Source: an uncultured Porphyromonadaceae bacterium (GTDB lineage Bacteria; Bacteroidota; Bacteroidia; Bacteroidales; UBA11471). From it: a stretch of 64,000 nucleotides of DNA. Both the position numbers and the translations under genes were made by a program. The first letter of the stretch is position 1. Each line of letters opens with the position of its first letter. The notes beneath the pieces are model-generated. The model was given only the letters and a program-made list of their open reading frames with translations. It had not been told where the DNA came from and did no database searches. The stretch spans positions 4,488-68,487 of the forward strand of contig UQOX01000012.1 of NCBI GenBank assembly GCA_900542765.1, read 5' to 3'. Below, in pieces: positions 25,917 to 34,775 of this stretch.

Positions 25917-27188
25917 TCAGTCGATGATGTCGAATCCTGTATAGGGAACCAGCACTTTGGGTATGCGAATGCCCTCGGGAGTCTGGTTGTTTTCGAGCAA
26001 AGCGGCCACGATACGCGGCAGAGCCAGCGCGCTGCCGTTGAGGGTATGTGCCAAACGTATTTTTTTGTCGGCACCACGGAAACGGCATTTGAGGCGATTG
26101 GCCTGATAGCTCTCGAAGTTGGAGACGGAGCTCACTTCGAGCCAACGTTTCTGGGCGGCCGAGAATACCTCGAAGTCGAAGGTGATGGCCGATGTGAAAC
26201 TCATGTCACCGCCGCAAAGACGGAGGATATGCCACGGCAATTCGAGACGTTCCACCAGCGTCTGCACATAATCGATCATCTCTTTGAGGGACTCATAGGA
26301 GTGGTCGGGGTGCTGTATTTGCACGATTTCGACCTTGTCGAACTGGTGCAGGCGGTTGAGCCCCCGCACATCTTTGCCATAAGAGCCGGCCTCCCGACGG
26401 AAGCATGCCGAATAAGCGGTGTTGCGAATAGGAAGTTGCGACTCGTCGAGTATCACGTCGCGATAGAGGTTGGTGACGGGGACTTCGGCGGTAGGTATGA
26501 GATAGAGGTCGTCTTCGTTGCAATGGTACATCTGGCCCTCCTTGTCGGGGAGTTGTCCGGTGCCATAACCCGAAGCGGCATTGACCACATAGGGGGGTTG
26601 CACTTCGAGATAACCGGCTTCGCGGGCGCTGTCGAGGAAGAAGCTGATGAGGGCTCGTTGCAGGCGGGCACCTTTACCTTTATAAACGGGGAATCCGGCT
26701 CCGGTGATTTTCACGCCCAGTTCAAAGTCGATGAGGTCGTATTTGCGGGCCAATTCCCAGTGGGGCAGAGCATCGGCAGGCAGATTGGGCATGACTCCGC
26801 CCGAACGCTCCACGATGTTGTCTTCGGCCGTGCGTCCCTCGGGCACCATATCACAGGGCGTATTGGGGACAGAGAGGAGTATGTCGGTAATATTCGCTTC
26901 GGCCGATGTCATGGCCTCTTCGAGTTTCTTGTTCGACTCCTTCATTTCGGCCACTTTGGCTTTCACGGCTTCGGCTTCGGCGGTGTTTCCCTCTTTCATG
27001 AGTTTACCGACTTGCGCCGAAAGGGTTTTCAATTCGGAGAGGCTCTTGTCCAACTCCATTTGTGAGGAGCGACGCACTTTATCCAGTTCCAAAACTTTGG
27101 CAATGGCCTCACGGGCGTCGAAATGTTTTTTTGCCAGCTTCCGAATGATTTCTTCGGGATTCTCTTTGATTGCGGCAAGTGTAAGCAT
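25917..27188 (-). CDS. serS: Seryl-tRNA synthetase
   Basis: A 423-residue class II synthetase. The N-terminal coiled-coil tRNA-binding arm spans about residues 30-100; motif 2 is seen at FRREAGSYGKDVRGLNRLHQ and motif 3 near the C-terminus around ALPRIVAALLENNQ. Full length. Transcribed 41 bases after the YqeY-like gene. Confidence 0.96.
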   Translation of the reverse strand: MLTLAAIKENPEEIIRKLAKKHFDAREAIAKVLELDKVRRSSQMELDKSLSELKTLSAQVGKLMKEGNTAEAEAVKAKVAEMKESNKKLEEAMTSAEANITDILLSVPNTPCDMVPEGRTAEDNIVERSGGVMPNLPADALPHWELARKYDLIDFELGVKITGAGFPVYKGKGARLQRALISFFLDSAREAGYLEVQPPYVVNAASGYGTGQLPDKEGQMYHCNEDDLYLIPTAEVPVTNLYRDVILDESQLPIRNTAYSACFRREAGSYGKDVRGLNRLHQFDKVEIVQIQHPDHSYESLKEMIDYVQTLVERLELPWHILRLCGGDMSFTSAITFDFEVFSAAQKRWLEVSSVSNFESYQANRLKCRFRGADKKIRLAHTLNGSALALPRIVAALLENNQTPEGIRIPKVLVPYTGFDIID

Positions 27189-27229
27189 AATCTATCTTTT
27201 TAGTAAAAACAACATTTTTCTTTTGTGCA

Positions 27230-27679
27230 TCAGGCCAACAAAACCTTTACCTTCTCCGAGATGGCTTTTCCGTCGGCTTTCCCGGCCAGTTTCTTCGAGG
27301 CGACACCCATCACCTTTCCCATCTCCTTGGCCGATGTGGCACCCACCTCGGCGATGATTTCTTTGAGAGCGGCTTCGAGCTCGGCATCGGTCATGGGCTG
27401 AGGCAGGTATGACTCGATAACGGCGGCTTCGGCCAACTCGGGACCGGCCAGGTCGGGACGGTTTTGCTCGGCATAGATTTGGGCACTTTCACGGCGTTGC
27501 TTGGCCATCTTGGCGAGGATTTTCAGAGCCACGTCGTCGTGCAACTCGCCATCGGCGCCTTTGGCGGTCTTGGCTTCGATAAATTCTTTCTTGATGCCGC
27601 GCAGGGCTTCGAGGCGTTGTTTGTCACGAGCCAGCATGGCGGTCTTGATATCATTACTGATTTGGTCAAATAAACTCAT
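27230..27679 (-). CDS. GatB/YqeY domain protein
   Basis: A 149-residue YqeY-family protein: MSLFDQISNDIKTAMLARDK at the start and EVGATSAKEMGKVMGVASKK at the end match the family, related to the tail domain of the GatB amidotransferase subunit. Its biological role is poorly known. It follows ftsZ by 20 bases, an arrangement common in Bacteroidales. Confidence 0.9.
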   Translation of the reverse strand: MSLFDQISNDIKTAMLARDKQRLEALRGIKKEFIEAKTAKGADGELHDDVALKILAKMAKQRRESAQIYAEQNRPDLAGPELAEAAVIESYLPQPMTDAELEAALKEIIAEVGATSAKEMGKVMGVASKKLAGKADGKAISEKVKVLLA

Positions 27680-27699
27680 ATCTTTTCGTTTTTTTGTTC

Positions 27700-28899
27700 T
27701 TATTCGATTTTGTCAAAGAGTATCACCCCATTGCCATTGTAATTGCCCTCGCGGGCGGGGGGCTCTTCCCGCGACACTTGCAGCAACTGCTTGGCAAAAT
27801 TGCCCGGCCGGTCATAGGTGGGGGTGCGGTCGAGTTTTTCGAGCACGGCATTGTCGTCCATTTGGGACAGGGAGAGAATGACATACTCTTTTTCTCCGGG
27901 ATAGGCGCCCTCGATGTCCATCACGCCGTCGCCGAAGTCCGAAGCCAATATCGTCACCTTCACCTTGGCTTCGAGCGAATCGTCGATGGTGATGCCCGAG
28001 ATGGTCTTCACGCCGTCGAAGCGGGCCATAAACTCGTTGAGTTCCTTGAACTCCTCCATGACGACCTGGTCGTCGGACGATGAACTGAGGTAGAGGTTGA
28101 TGAGTATGCGTTTGGCCCGATAGAGGTTGTCGGCCGCCAACAGGGGCGAGTGCAGGGCATCTTCGATGGCCTTGGTGATACGGTGTTCGCCCTCGCCGAA
28201 CCCGCTGCTCATCACCGCCACGCCTCCGTCTTCGAGGGTACGGCGCACGTCGGCAAAGTCGAGGTTGATATACCCTTTTACGGTAATCAGCTCGGCAATA
28301 CTCTTGGCGGCTATGGTGAGGGTCTCGTCGGCTTTCTTGAAACCGTTGAGCCAGGTAAGGTCGGGATATACCTTGCGCAGGTTTTCGTTGTTGATGACCA
28401 GCAGGGCATCGACATTTTTACGCAGGTTCTCGACCCCGGCAAGCGCCTGCCTTATCTTAAACTCCGCTTCCCAGGCAAAGGGGATAGAGACAATGCCTAC
28501 GGTGAGAATGCCCAGACTACGGGCCACGCCGGCAATGACGGGCGAAGCCCCCGTCCCGGTACCGCCGCCCATACCGGCGGTGATAAACACCATGTCGGTA
28601 TCGTCGCTGAGCAACTCCTTGATTTGCTCCACGCTCTGCTCGGCCAGTTCCTGGGCTACCTTGGGGTCGCCTCCGGCACCACGGCCGGGACCGAGAAGGA
28701 GGGTGCGGGGTATCTTGGTGCCGCGCATGGCCTGCTTATCGGTATTGCAAAGAACAAAAGAGACATCTTTGATGCCTGTTCTGAACATGTTCTCGACGGC
28801 GTTCCCACCGCCACCGCCGACCCCTATCACCTTGATGATGGCCGGCAATTCCGAACGTTCAGCCACTTCGAACTGCGGTTTATCATTATATTCGTCCAT
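27700..28899 (-). CDS. ftsZ: Cell division GTPase FtsZ with very short C-terminal linker
   Basis: A 399-residue tubulin homologue that forms the Z ring. T1 loop GVGGGGGNAVENM at about 26-38, T4 loop GGGTGTG at 111-117, T7 loop NLDFAD at 212-217. The T5 segment reads PFAWEAEFK, where most FtsZ have PFxFEG. The globular part ends near residue 323, and a PTYDR motif, similar to the PTYKR tail of Bacteroides FtsZ, follows at 360-364, so the disordered linker is nearly missing. Last division gene of the dcw cluster, 19 bases after ftsA. Confidence 0.95.
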   Translation of the reverse strand: MDEYNDKPQFEVAERSELPAIIKVIGVGGGGGNAVENMFRTGIKDVSFVLCNTDKQAMRGTKIPRTLLLGPGRGAGGDPKVAQELAEQSVEQIKELLSDDTDMVFITAGMGGGTGTGASPVIAGVARSLGILTVGIVSIPFAWEAEFKIRQALAGVENLRKNVDALLVINNENLRKVYPDLTWLNGFKKADETLTIAAKSIAELITVKGYINLDFADVRRTLEDGGVAVMSSGFGEGEHRITKAIEDALHSPLLAADNLYRAKRILINLYLSSSSDDQVVMEEFKELNEFMARFDGVKTISGITIDDSLEAKVKVTILASDFGDGVMDIEGAYPGEKEYVILSLSQMDDNAVLEKLDRTPTYDRPGNFAKQLLQVSREEPPAREGNYNGNGVILFDKIE

Positions 28900-28918
28900 G
28901 GGTACAGATAGTTATCGG

Positions 28919-30232
28919 TTAATTTTCCTTGTCCATTTCTTCGCTGACCTTGTCCCAAAACTTCTTCCACAAGGGAGCTTTTGTCTCAGTAGATTCATCG
29001 GGACGATTTTGCGGCTCCTTCACCGGTTCCTCTTCGGGGAAAAGCGGTTTGGGCTCGACGACAGGGGCCGCAGGCTCGGCCTTCTTTTCGACCACGGGCG
29101 GCTCGGCACACACTTCGCGGCCCATCTGCAACAAGCCGATGACCTGCACCGAAGCGATGCCGTTGATGCCTTGCGGCAAAGTTATGTTGAACAACGTGCC
29201 ATTATAGACGCCGAGCGACGTTTCCTTGGCCAGGAGTTGTTTTTGGCCTTTCATCAGGGAAGCGCCTCCGATGAGCGTTATGCCGGCCGACAAAGGACAT
29301 TTTTTCGACAGATTGGCGATTTGAGCCTTGACGTTGGCGACAATCTCACCCATGCGGGAAGTAATCACCTCCTCGATTTCCTCGGCCGAGAAGTCGAAAT
29401 AGTAATCTTTCATATCCCAATCGACCGGTTGCGAAGCGTCGCTTTGCGGCTGGTATGCTTTCTTGATGGTCTCGGCTTCGGACTCCTTCACATGCAGGGA
29501 GGTGATGTCGCGGGTAATATTGTTCCCGCCGAGAGGTATCGTCAACATCGCGACCAAAGAGCCCTCCTTATAAAGGGCCAGCGTGGTCGTCTCGGCGCCA
29601 AAATCGACGAGGGCGCAACCTTGGCGGCGTTCTTCGTCGGAGAGCACGGCCGAAGCCGACGCATGAATCGTGCAGATGTAACCGGCTATCGGCATCTGGG
29701 CTTGTTCAAAAGCCTTTTCGATATTGCGCTTGTGAATTTCGTTCCCCACTATCAAACGGTAAGAGGCGCGTATCTCCGAGCCGTATTCACCGCAGGGTTT
29801 TTCGGTCGAACGGCCATCGACCTTGAAATCGCCGGGTATGACATCGAAGACAACCAGTCCGTTTTCGAGGACACGGTTCCGGGCCTCCATTTCGAGCTCG
29901 CCCAACAAGGCGGCGTCGATGGGAGTCTCCATCGAAATCGTCCGCACCACGGGATAATCGAGCGAACGTATCGACTGCCCGCTCACTCCGACATAGGCTT
30001 TGGATATTTTGCTCGGGGAGAGACGGGTTTCGAGACGATGGAACAGCAGGGAAAGCTTGAAAGCAACGTCAGAGACGTTGATGATGCGCCCCCGCTTGAT
30101 GGCATCTTTGCTCTCGGCCGTTTCCACGGCATCGACCACGAAACGGCCCGACTCATCTCGGTGGCCAGCCGCCGCCGAAATGTGCGAGGAGCCCAAATCG
30201 ACCGCCACGATATATTTCTTCGTATCTTCCAT
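28919..30232 (-). CDS. ftsA: Cell division protein FtsA
   Basis: A 437-residue actin-like ATPase that tethers FtsZ to the membrane. Actin-fold motifs AVDLGSSHISA at the N-terminus, CALVDFGAETTTLA and LIGGASLMKG are present. A proline/glutamate-rich linker (residues about 375-415) leads to the C-terminal amphipathic membrane helix APLWKKFWDKVSEEM. The start at 30232 (MEDTKKYIVAVD) is preferred to an ATG eleven codons earlier, which would overlap ftsQ. Confidence 0.95.
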   Translation of the reverse strand: MEDTKKYIVAVDLGSSHISAAAGHRDESGRFVVDAVETAESKDAIKRGRIINVSDVAFKLSLLFHRLETRLSPSKISKAYVGVSGQSIRSLDYPVVRTISMETPIDAALLGELEMEARNRVLENGLVVFDVIPGDFKVDGRSTEKPCGEYGSEIRASYRLIVGNEIHKRNIEKAFEQAQMPIAGYICTIHASASAVLSDEERRQGCALVDFGAETTTLALYKEGSLVAMLTIPLGGNNITRDITSLHVKESEAETIKKAYQPQSDASQPVDWDMKDYYFDFSAEEIEEVITSRMGEIVANVKAQIANLSKKCPLSAGITLIGGASLMKGQKQLLAKETSLGVYNGTLFNITLPQGINGIASVQVIGLLQMGREVCAEPPVVEKKAEPAAPVVEPKPLFPEEEPVKEPQNRPDESTETKAPLWKKFWDKVSEEMDKEN

Positions 30233-30246
30233 ATCTGAGTTTTTTA

Positions 30247-30978
30247 TTATTTGCGTCGCGTGCACACCACCTGGTTTTTATATTTAAGGTTGATGATGCT
30301 GTACTTGTTCCACCCGCACTTCGAGAAGGCTTGTTCGTAGAGGCATCTGAGATTGTCGAGTTTCTCTTCGTAAGCCGTGAGCTTACCCATCAATATGCGA
30401 TGGTCGCCCACCCGGGGGGTGAGTTCCACGTTTTGGTGAGCGTCGACATAGATCTGCTCGACCTGCGCCCGCCAGAAATCATTTTTTTGCAGGAAACGGG
30501 CAAAGGGATAAAGTGTCTCCCGGGCATAGGCCGACGAGATGTGTCCGGTGGCAACCGGGACGGCAACCGCCTCGGGAAGATTGGCAGGCATCAACTTGCC
30601 GTGTTCGTCGAGAAAATAGGCGGCACTGTCGCCCAACACACGCAAGATGGGAACCCGCTGCGAAATATCGACCCGCAACAGTCCCGAAGGCGTCTTGTAA
30701 CAACGCACCTCCTCGATGAGCCGGTTCTGGTAAAGTTGCTCTTCGAGGTCTTCGGTATTGATGTCTTGGAGCAAGGTATTCTCATCGGCCTTGATGTACT
30801 TGGAGAGATGAGCCGCCACCTCGGCCGCCGTCACATATTGAGCCCGCGCACTGTCGACCACCGTCACGCTGAACCCCTTGTAAAGGCGATGGCGGGCGGC
30901 AGCATTTCCCCATGCCAGCGATACCAGCAGGTAGAGGGAAAACAAGGCGGCCAATATGTAGGTAAAAAAGCGTTTCAT
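30247..30978 (-). CDS. ftsQ: Cell division protein FtsQ
   Basis: A 243-residue bitopic membrane protein: one transmembrane segment at residues 5-24, then a periplasmic POTRA/FtsQ region. Sequence is weakly conserved, as usual for Bacteroidota FtsQ, but position between murC and ftsA and the YLDEHGKLMP-type motif (FLDEHGKLMP) support the call. Its start overlaps the murC stop by four bases (ATGA). Confidence 0.9.
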   Translation of the reverse strand: MKRFFTYILAALFSLYLLVSLAWGNAAARHRLYKGFSVTVVDSARAQYVTAAEVAAHLSKYIKADENTLLQDINTEDLEEQLYQNRLIEEVRCYKTPSGLLRVDISQRVPILRVLGDSAAYFLDEHGKLMPANLPEAVAVPVATGHISSAYARETLYPFARFLQKNDFWRAQVEQIYVDAHQNVELTPRVGDHRILMGKLTAYEEKLDNLRCLYEQAFSKCGWNKYSIINLKYKNQVVCTRRK

Positions 30979-32354
30979 CGAGCGAGTATCTCTTCTTTTA
31001 TGGCCGGCAGCAAACGGTCGATGTCGCCGGCTCCGAGTGTAATAAGGACTTCAAAGTTACGTTCTTTTATCGTTTCGAGCAACTTTTCTTTGGAACAAAG
31101 CGCTTTCTTTTTGCAATTTACCTTGTCGAAGATGATGCGGGAAGTGACCCCCGGTATCGGTTGTTCGCGGGCCGGATAGATGTCGAGCAGTATCAACTCA
31201 TCGGCCAAGGAGAGCGCCGCCGCGAATTGATCGCAAAAATCGCGGGTCCTGGTATAGAGATGGGGCTGGAAAATGACCGAAATCTTTTTGTCGGCATACA
31301 GGACCCGCAGCGAGGAAAGGCTGGCTTTTATCTCATCGGGGTGATGGGCATAGTCGTCGACCAAGATCGTCTTGCCCTCGCGTATCCAAAAGTCGAAACG
31401 TCGCCGGGCTCCGGCAAAACTCTTCATGGCCCGGCGCATCTCGTCGGGTGTGACGCCATTGAGCCAGGCCAAGGCCATGGCTGCCACGCCGTTCTCGATA
31501 TTGACCCGCACGGGCACCCCCAGGTCGATGTCGGCAACCACCCCGCCGGGATAGACCCAGTCGAAGAGTATCTGCCCGTTGCCCATGCGGATATTCCGGG
31601 CGTAGAAGTCGCCACCGTCATCGAGCGAATAGGTATACAGGCGCACGCCCTCGGCAAGTGCAGGCTGCAAAGGCAAGCCTTTTTTCAAAATCAAGACCCC
31701 GTCGGGGCGTATGAGGGAGGTGAAGTGGCGGAAACTTTCGAGATATGCCTCATAGGTGCCGTAGATGTCGAGGTGGTCGGCATCGGTGGCCGTAATGACC
31801 GCCATATAGGGTTGCAGGTGATGGAACGAGCGGTCATACTCGTCGGCCTCCACGACGACCAAATCGCTCTTGTCGGAGAGAATCAGATTGCTGTCGTAGT
31901 TTTTCAGAATACCGCCGAGGAATGCGCTGCACCCCACCGACGACTGGGCCAACATGTGGGCCGCCATGCTCGACGTGGTGGTCTTACCATGCGTACCGGC
32001 GACACAAAGCCCGCGACTCGCCCGGGTAATCAGGCCCAAGAGTTCGGCTCGCTTCACCACCGTAAAACCGTTTTCACGGAAATAGGTAAGACCGGCATGG
32101 CTATCGGGGACGGCCGGGGTATAAACGACCAGCGTCGTCGCCGCGTCTCTGAACGGGGCGGGAATCAACTCGACCGATTCGTCATAAAAGAGTCGCGCTC
32201 CCTCCTTTTCGAGTGCCGAGGTGAGCGTCGAGGGCGTTTTATCATATCCGGCCACGGCATAGCCCTTTGCCAGACAATAGCGCACGAGTGCGCTCATGCC
32301 GATGCCTCCGGCACCGACAAAATAGACCGATGTGTAGGCTGTCAAGGCTTTCAT
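30975..32354 (-). CDS. murC: UDP-N-acetylmuramate-L-alanine ligase
   Basis: A 459-residue cytosolic Mur ligase adding the first amino acid of the peptide stem. Rossmann loop GAGGIGMSAL at about residue 14, ATP loop AGTHGKTTTSSM near 120, and DDYAHHPDEI near 340 are diagnostic of MurC. Start overlaps the murG stop by four bases and its stop overlaps ftsQ, indicating translational coupling. Confidence 0.96.
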   Translation of the reverse strand: MKALTAYTSVYFVGAGGIGMSALVRYCLAKGYAVAGYDKTPSTLTSALEKEGARLFYDESVELIPAPFRDAATTLVVYTPAVPDSHAGLTYFRENGFTVVKRAELLGLITRASRGLCVAGTHGKTTTSSMAAHMLAQSSVGCSAFLGGILKNYDSNLILSDKSDLVVVEADEYDRSFHHLQPYMAVITATDADHLDIYGTYEAYLESFRHFTSLIRPDGVLILKKGLPLQPALAEGVRLYTYSLDDGGDFYARNIRMGNGQILFDWVYPGGVVADIDLGVPVRVNIENGVAAMALAWLNGVTPDEMRRAMKSFAGARRRFDFWIREGKTILVDDYAHHPDEIKASLSSLRVLYADKKISVIFQPHLYTRTRDFCDQFAAALSLADELILLDIYPAREQPIPGVTSRIIFDKVNCKKKALCSKEKLLETIKERNFEVLITLGAGDIDRLLPAIKEEILAR

Positions 32355-33469
32355 TTCGAGTTCCTTTCTGCTACAATTCCGAGGATAATGTCGGCAATGC
32401 GCGCGGCCGAGTCGCGTTGCGCCAGTTGGAGAATGCGCTCCTGCATCTTGGCGAGCAGCGCCTCATTCTGCACATTTTCGATGGCGGTATCGATGAGGCG
32501 GTTCTCGGCTTCCCGATCGGGAATGAGCAAGGCGGCGCCTTTCTCCGAGAGGGCCATGGCATTCTTGGTCTGATGGTCCTCGGCCACATTGGGCGAAGGC
32601 ACCAGAATGGCCGCTTTACCCAAGAGACAAAGTTCGGAAATAGACCCGGCTCCGGCGCGCGATATGACCAGGTCGGCGGCTTTATAGGCCATATCCATGC
32701 GGGCGATAAAGGGCATCTGCACGACATGCGGATAGCTTTTCCCGGCCAACGCCGCTTTTACCGTCGCTTCATAATAAGCGCCGCTCTGCCATATCAGTTG
32801 CACCTCATCGCCGGGAATGCGGTCGAGAGCCGCGATGACACTGAGGTTGAGGGTGCGGGCGCCCAGGCTACCGCCCACGACAAGAATGGTCTTCTTCTGC
32901 GGGTCGAGGCCGAAAAAGCCTATCGCCTCTTCGCGCGTGCAGGTCACCTCCTGCAACGACTGTCGCACGGGGTTCCCGGTGAGGACAATCCGTTCTTTCG
33001 GGAAAAAGCGTTCCATGTTTTCATAAGCGACGCATATCTTCACGGCTTTCGAGGCCAGGAGTTTGTTGGTCACGCCGGCATAAGAGTTCTGCTCCTGTAT
33101 GAGGGTCGGCACACCTTGGCGGGCGGCCGCCCACAACGTAGGGCCGCTGGCATATCCACCCACGCCCACGGCGATGTCGGGGTGGAACGTCTTGACAATG
33201 GAACGGGCCTTGCGAAGGCTCTTGAACAGGCGGAAGAGGACCCGGAAGTTTTTCCACAGATGGCTCCGCGAGAAGCCGCTGATGGGGAGCCCCACTATCT
33301 TATAGCCGGCAGCCGGCACCTTCTCCATCTCCATACGGTCCTCGGCACCGACAAAGAGGATTTCGGCATCGGGGCATTTCTCCTTCACGGCATTGGCTAT
33401 CGAGACGGCCGGGAAGATGTGACCACCCGTACCACCGCCGCTTACCAGCATTCTTATTTTTCCTGACAT
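32351..33469 (-). CDS. murG: UDP-GlcNAc:lipid I N-acetylglucosaminyltransferase
   Basis: A 372-residue peripheral membrane GT28 enzyme making lipid II. N-terminal loop SGGGTGGHIFPA near residue 8, QEQNSYAGVTNK, and the C-terminal SRAGAGSISEL are standard MurG motifs. The ATG at 33469 (MSGKIRMLVSGG) is chosen; the open frame continues to 33580 through the end of ftsW and is not plausible. Confidence 0.95.
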   Translation of the reverse strand: MSGKIRMLVSGGGTGGHIFPAVSIANAVKEKCPDAEILFVGAEDRMEMEKVPAAGYKIVGLPISGFSRSHLWKNFRVLFRLFKSLRKARSIVKTFHPDIAVGVGGYASGPTLWAAARQGVPTLIQEQNSYAGVTNKLLASKAVKICVAYENMERFFPKERIVLTGNPVRQSLQEVTCTREEAIGFFGLDPQKKTILVVGGSLGARTLNLSVIAALDRIPGDEVQLIWQSGAYYEATVKAALAGKSYPHVVQMPFIARMDMAYKAADLVISRAGAGSISELCLLGKAAILVPSPNVAEDHQTKNAMALSEKGAALLIPDREAENRLIDTAIENVQNEALLAKMQERILQLAQRDSAARIADIILGIVAERNSK

Positions 33470-33479
33470 GGCATATTCT

Positions 33480-34748
33480 TTATTTATCTGACATCTGAGC
33501 CGGGTTGGGAGTCGAAATATCGCCCGTCTCCTCGACCTGAGGCTCAACAACTTCTTCGTTCTTTCCCGCCTGACGGGCATAGCGGCTCACACTGAGCATA
33601 ATGCCGAAATAGGCACTCGTGATGAGGAATGAGGTACCGCCGCGGCTCACCAACGGGAGCGGCTGTCCCGTCACCGGGAGCAACCCCACCGAGACGCCCA
33701 TGTTTATGAGCGCCTGGAAGGCTATCATCATGGCCAGCCCCGTGATGAGGAAGGCCGGATAGGCTTTCTCGCACCGTCGGGCTATCACCCCCGCTCGCAA
33801 GAGCATCGACATATAGAGCAACATGACGACGATACCGCCCACCATGCCCATCTCCTCGATGATAATGGCATAGATAAAGTCGGAGAAAGCCTGAGGCAGA
33901 AAGTCGCGTTCGCGGCTGTTTCCCGGGAAAACACCGAAGAAACCGCCGTTGGCCACGGCCATATAGGCATGTTGCGGCTGATAATTGAACTGGTCGATTT
34001 TCTCTTCATAGGCGGGCTTTCCCCAATTCTCGGCAAAACGTATCGTACGCGCCCCGATGGTGGAGAGCCGCGAATCGCCCAAGACCGGGAACGGCTCCTT
34101 GTGTTCGCTTTCATACTCGAACACCTTTACCGAAACGGGAATTATCACCGCCAAAGCAGCAAGCACAATGGCTACCAATACAACCAGCTTCTTGGTTTCG
34201 ACGCCGGCCACCATCATCATGCAAAAGCCCACGAGAGCCAGCAGAACCGAGGTGGAAAAGTTGTCGACGAAGATGAGGAACCAAAAGACGCCTATCACGA
34301 TAAGGCTCCACTTGAAGGCATCGGGCGTGACCTTTCCGGTCTCCTTGGAACGGAACTTGGCCAGGATAAAGGCCAGTGTGATAATGGTGGTCAGCTTGGC
34401 CAGTTCCGACGGCTGTACCGACACGCCAAAGATATTGAGCCAACGGCTGGCATCGTTCACATTCGAACCGAAAATATCGACCCAAAGCATGAGCACGAGC
34501 GAGATGGGCGTCAACAGCAGCATCAGCAACTTGCACCACTTATAATGCAAATTGTGCATGATGACCACCAATGCCGTACCGGCCAGCACAAACGAAATCT
34601 GCCGCATGGCCGGGCCCAGGAAGTCGCCCCCCCGACGGGTGAGGAAACTCGATGAGCTATACACCTCGACAATGGAGATGAGGCACAACAGGAAGTAGAC
34701 TCCCCACAGGAAACGGTCGCCCTTGAATATGGTATTGTTATCGTTCAT
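33480..34748 (-). CDS. ftsW: Peptidoglycan polymerase FtsW (SEDS family)
   Basis: A 422-residue SEDS protein with about ten hydrophobic segments, pairing with FtsI to polymerise septal peptidoglycan. Conserved blocks: GASRW equivalent NDASRWLNIFGVSVQPSELAK, the loop QPQHAYMAVANGG, and GLLPVTGQPLPLVSRGGTS near the C-terminus. A 45-residue acidic cytosolic tail follows the last membrane segment. Lies between murD and murG. Confidence 0.95.
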   Translation of the reverse strand: MNDNNTIFKGDRFLWGVYFLLCLISIVEVYSSSSFLTRRGGDFLGPAMRQISFVLAGTALVVIMHNLHYKWCKLLMLLLTPISLVLMLWVDIFGSNVNDASRWLNIFGVSVQPSELAKLTTIITLAFILAKFRSKETGKVTPDAFKWSLIVIGVFWFLIFVDNFSTSVLLALVGFCMMMVAGVETKKLVVLVAIVLAALAVIIPVSVKVFEYESEHKEPFPVLGDSRLSTIGARTIRFAENWGKPAYEEKIDQFNYQPQHAYMAVANGGFFGVFPGNSRERDFLPQAFSDFIYAIIIEEMGMVGGIVVMLLYMSMLLRAGVIARRCEKAYPAFLITGLAMMIAFQALINMGVSVGLLPVTGQPLPLVSRGGTSFLITSAYFGIMLSVSRYARQAGKNEEVVEPQVEETGDISTPNPAQMSDK

Positions 34749-34775
34749 TCCACACGCTCCTTTCGCTGCTGTCGG

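Noticed and set aside
28127..30238. A 703-codon plus-strand frame antisense to ftsZ and ftsA
   Set aside because: Same cause: third-position GC bias removes stops on the opposite strand. No domain likeness, and it covers two well-recognised genes.
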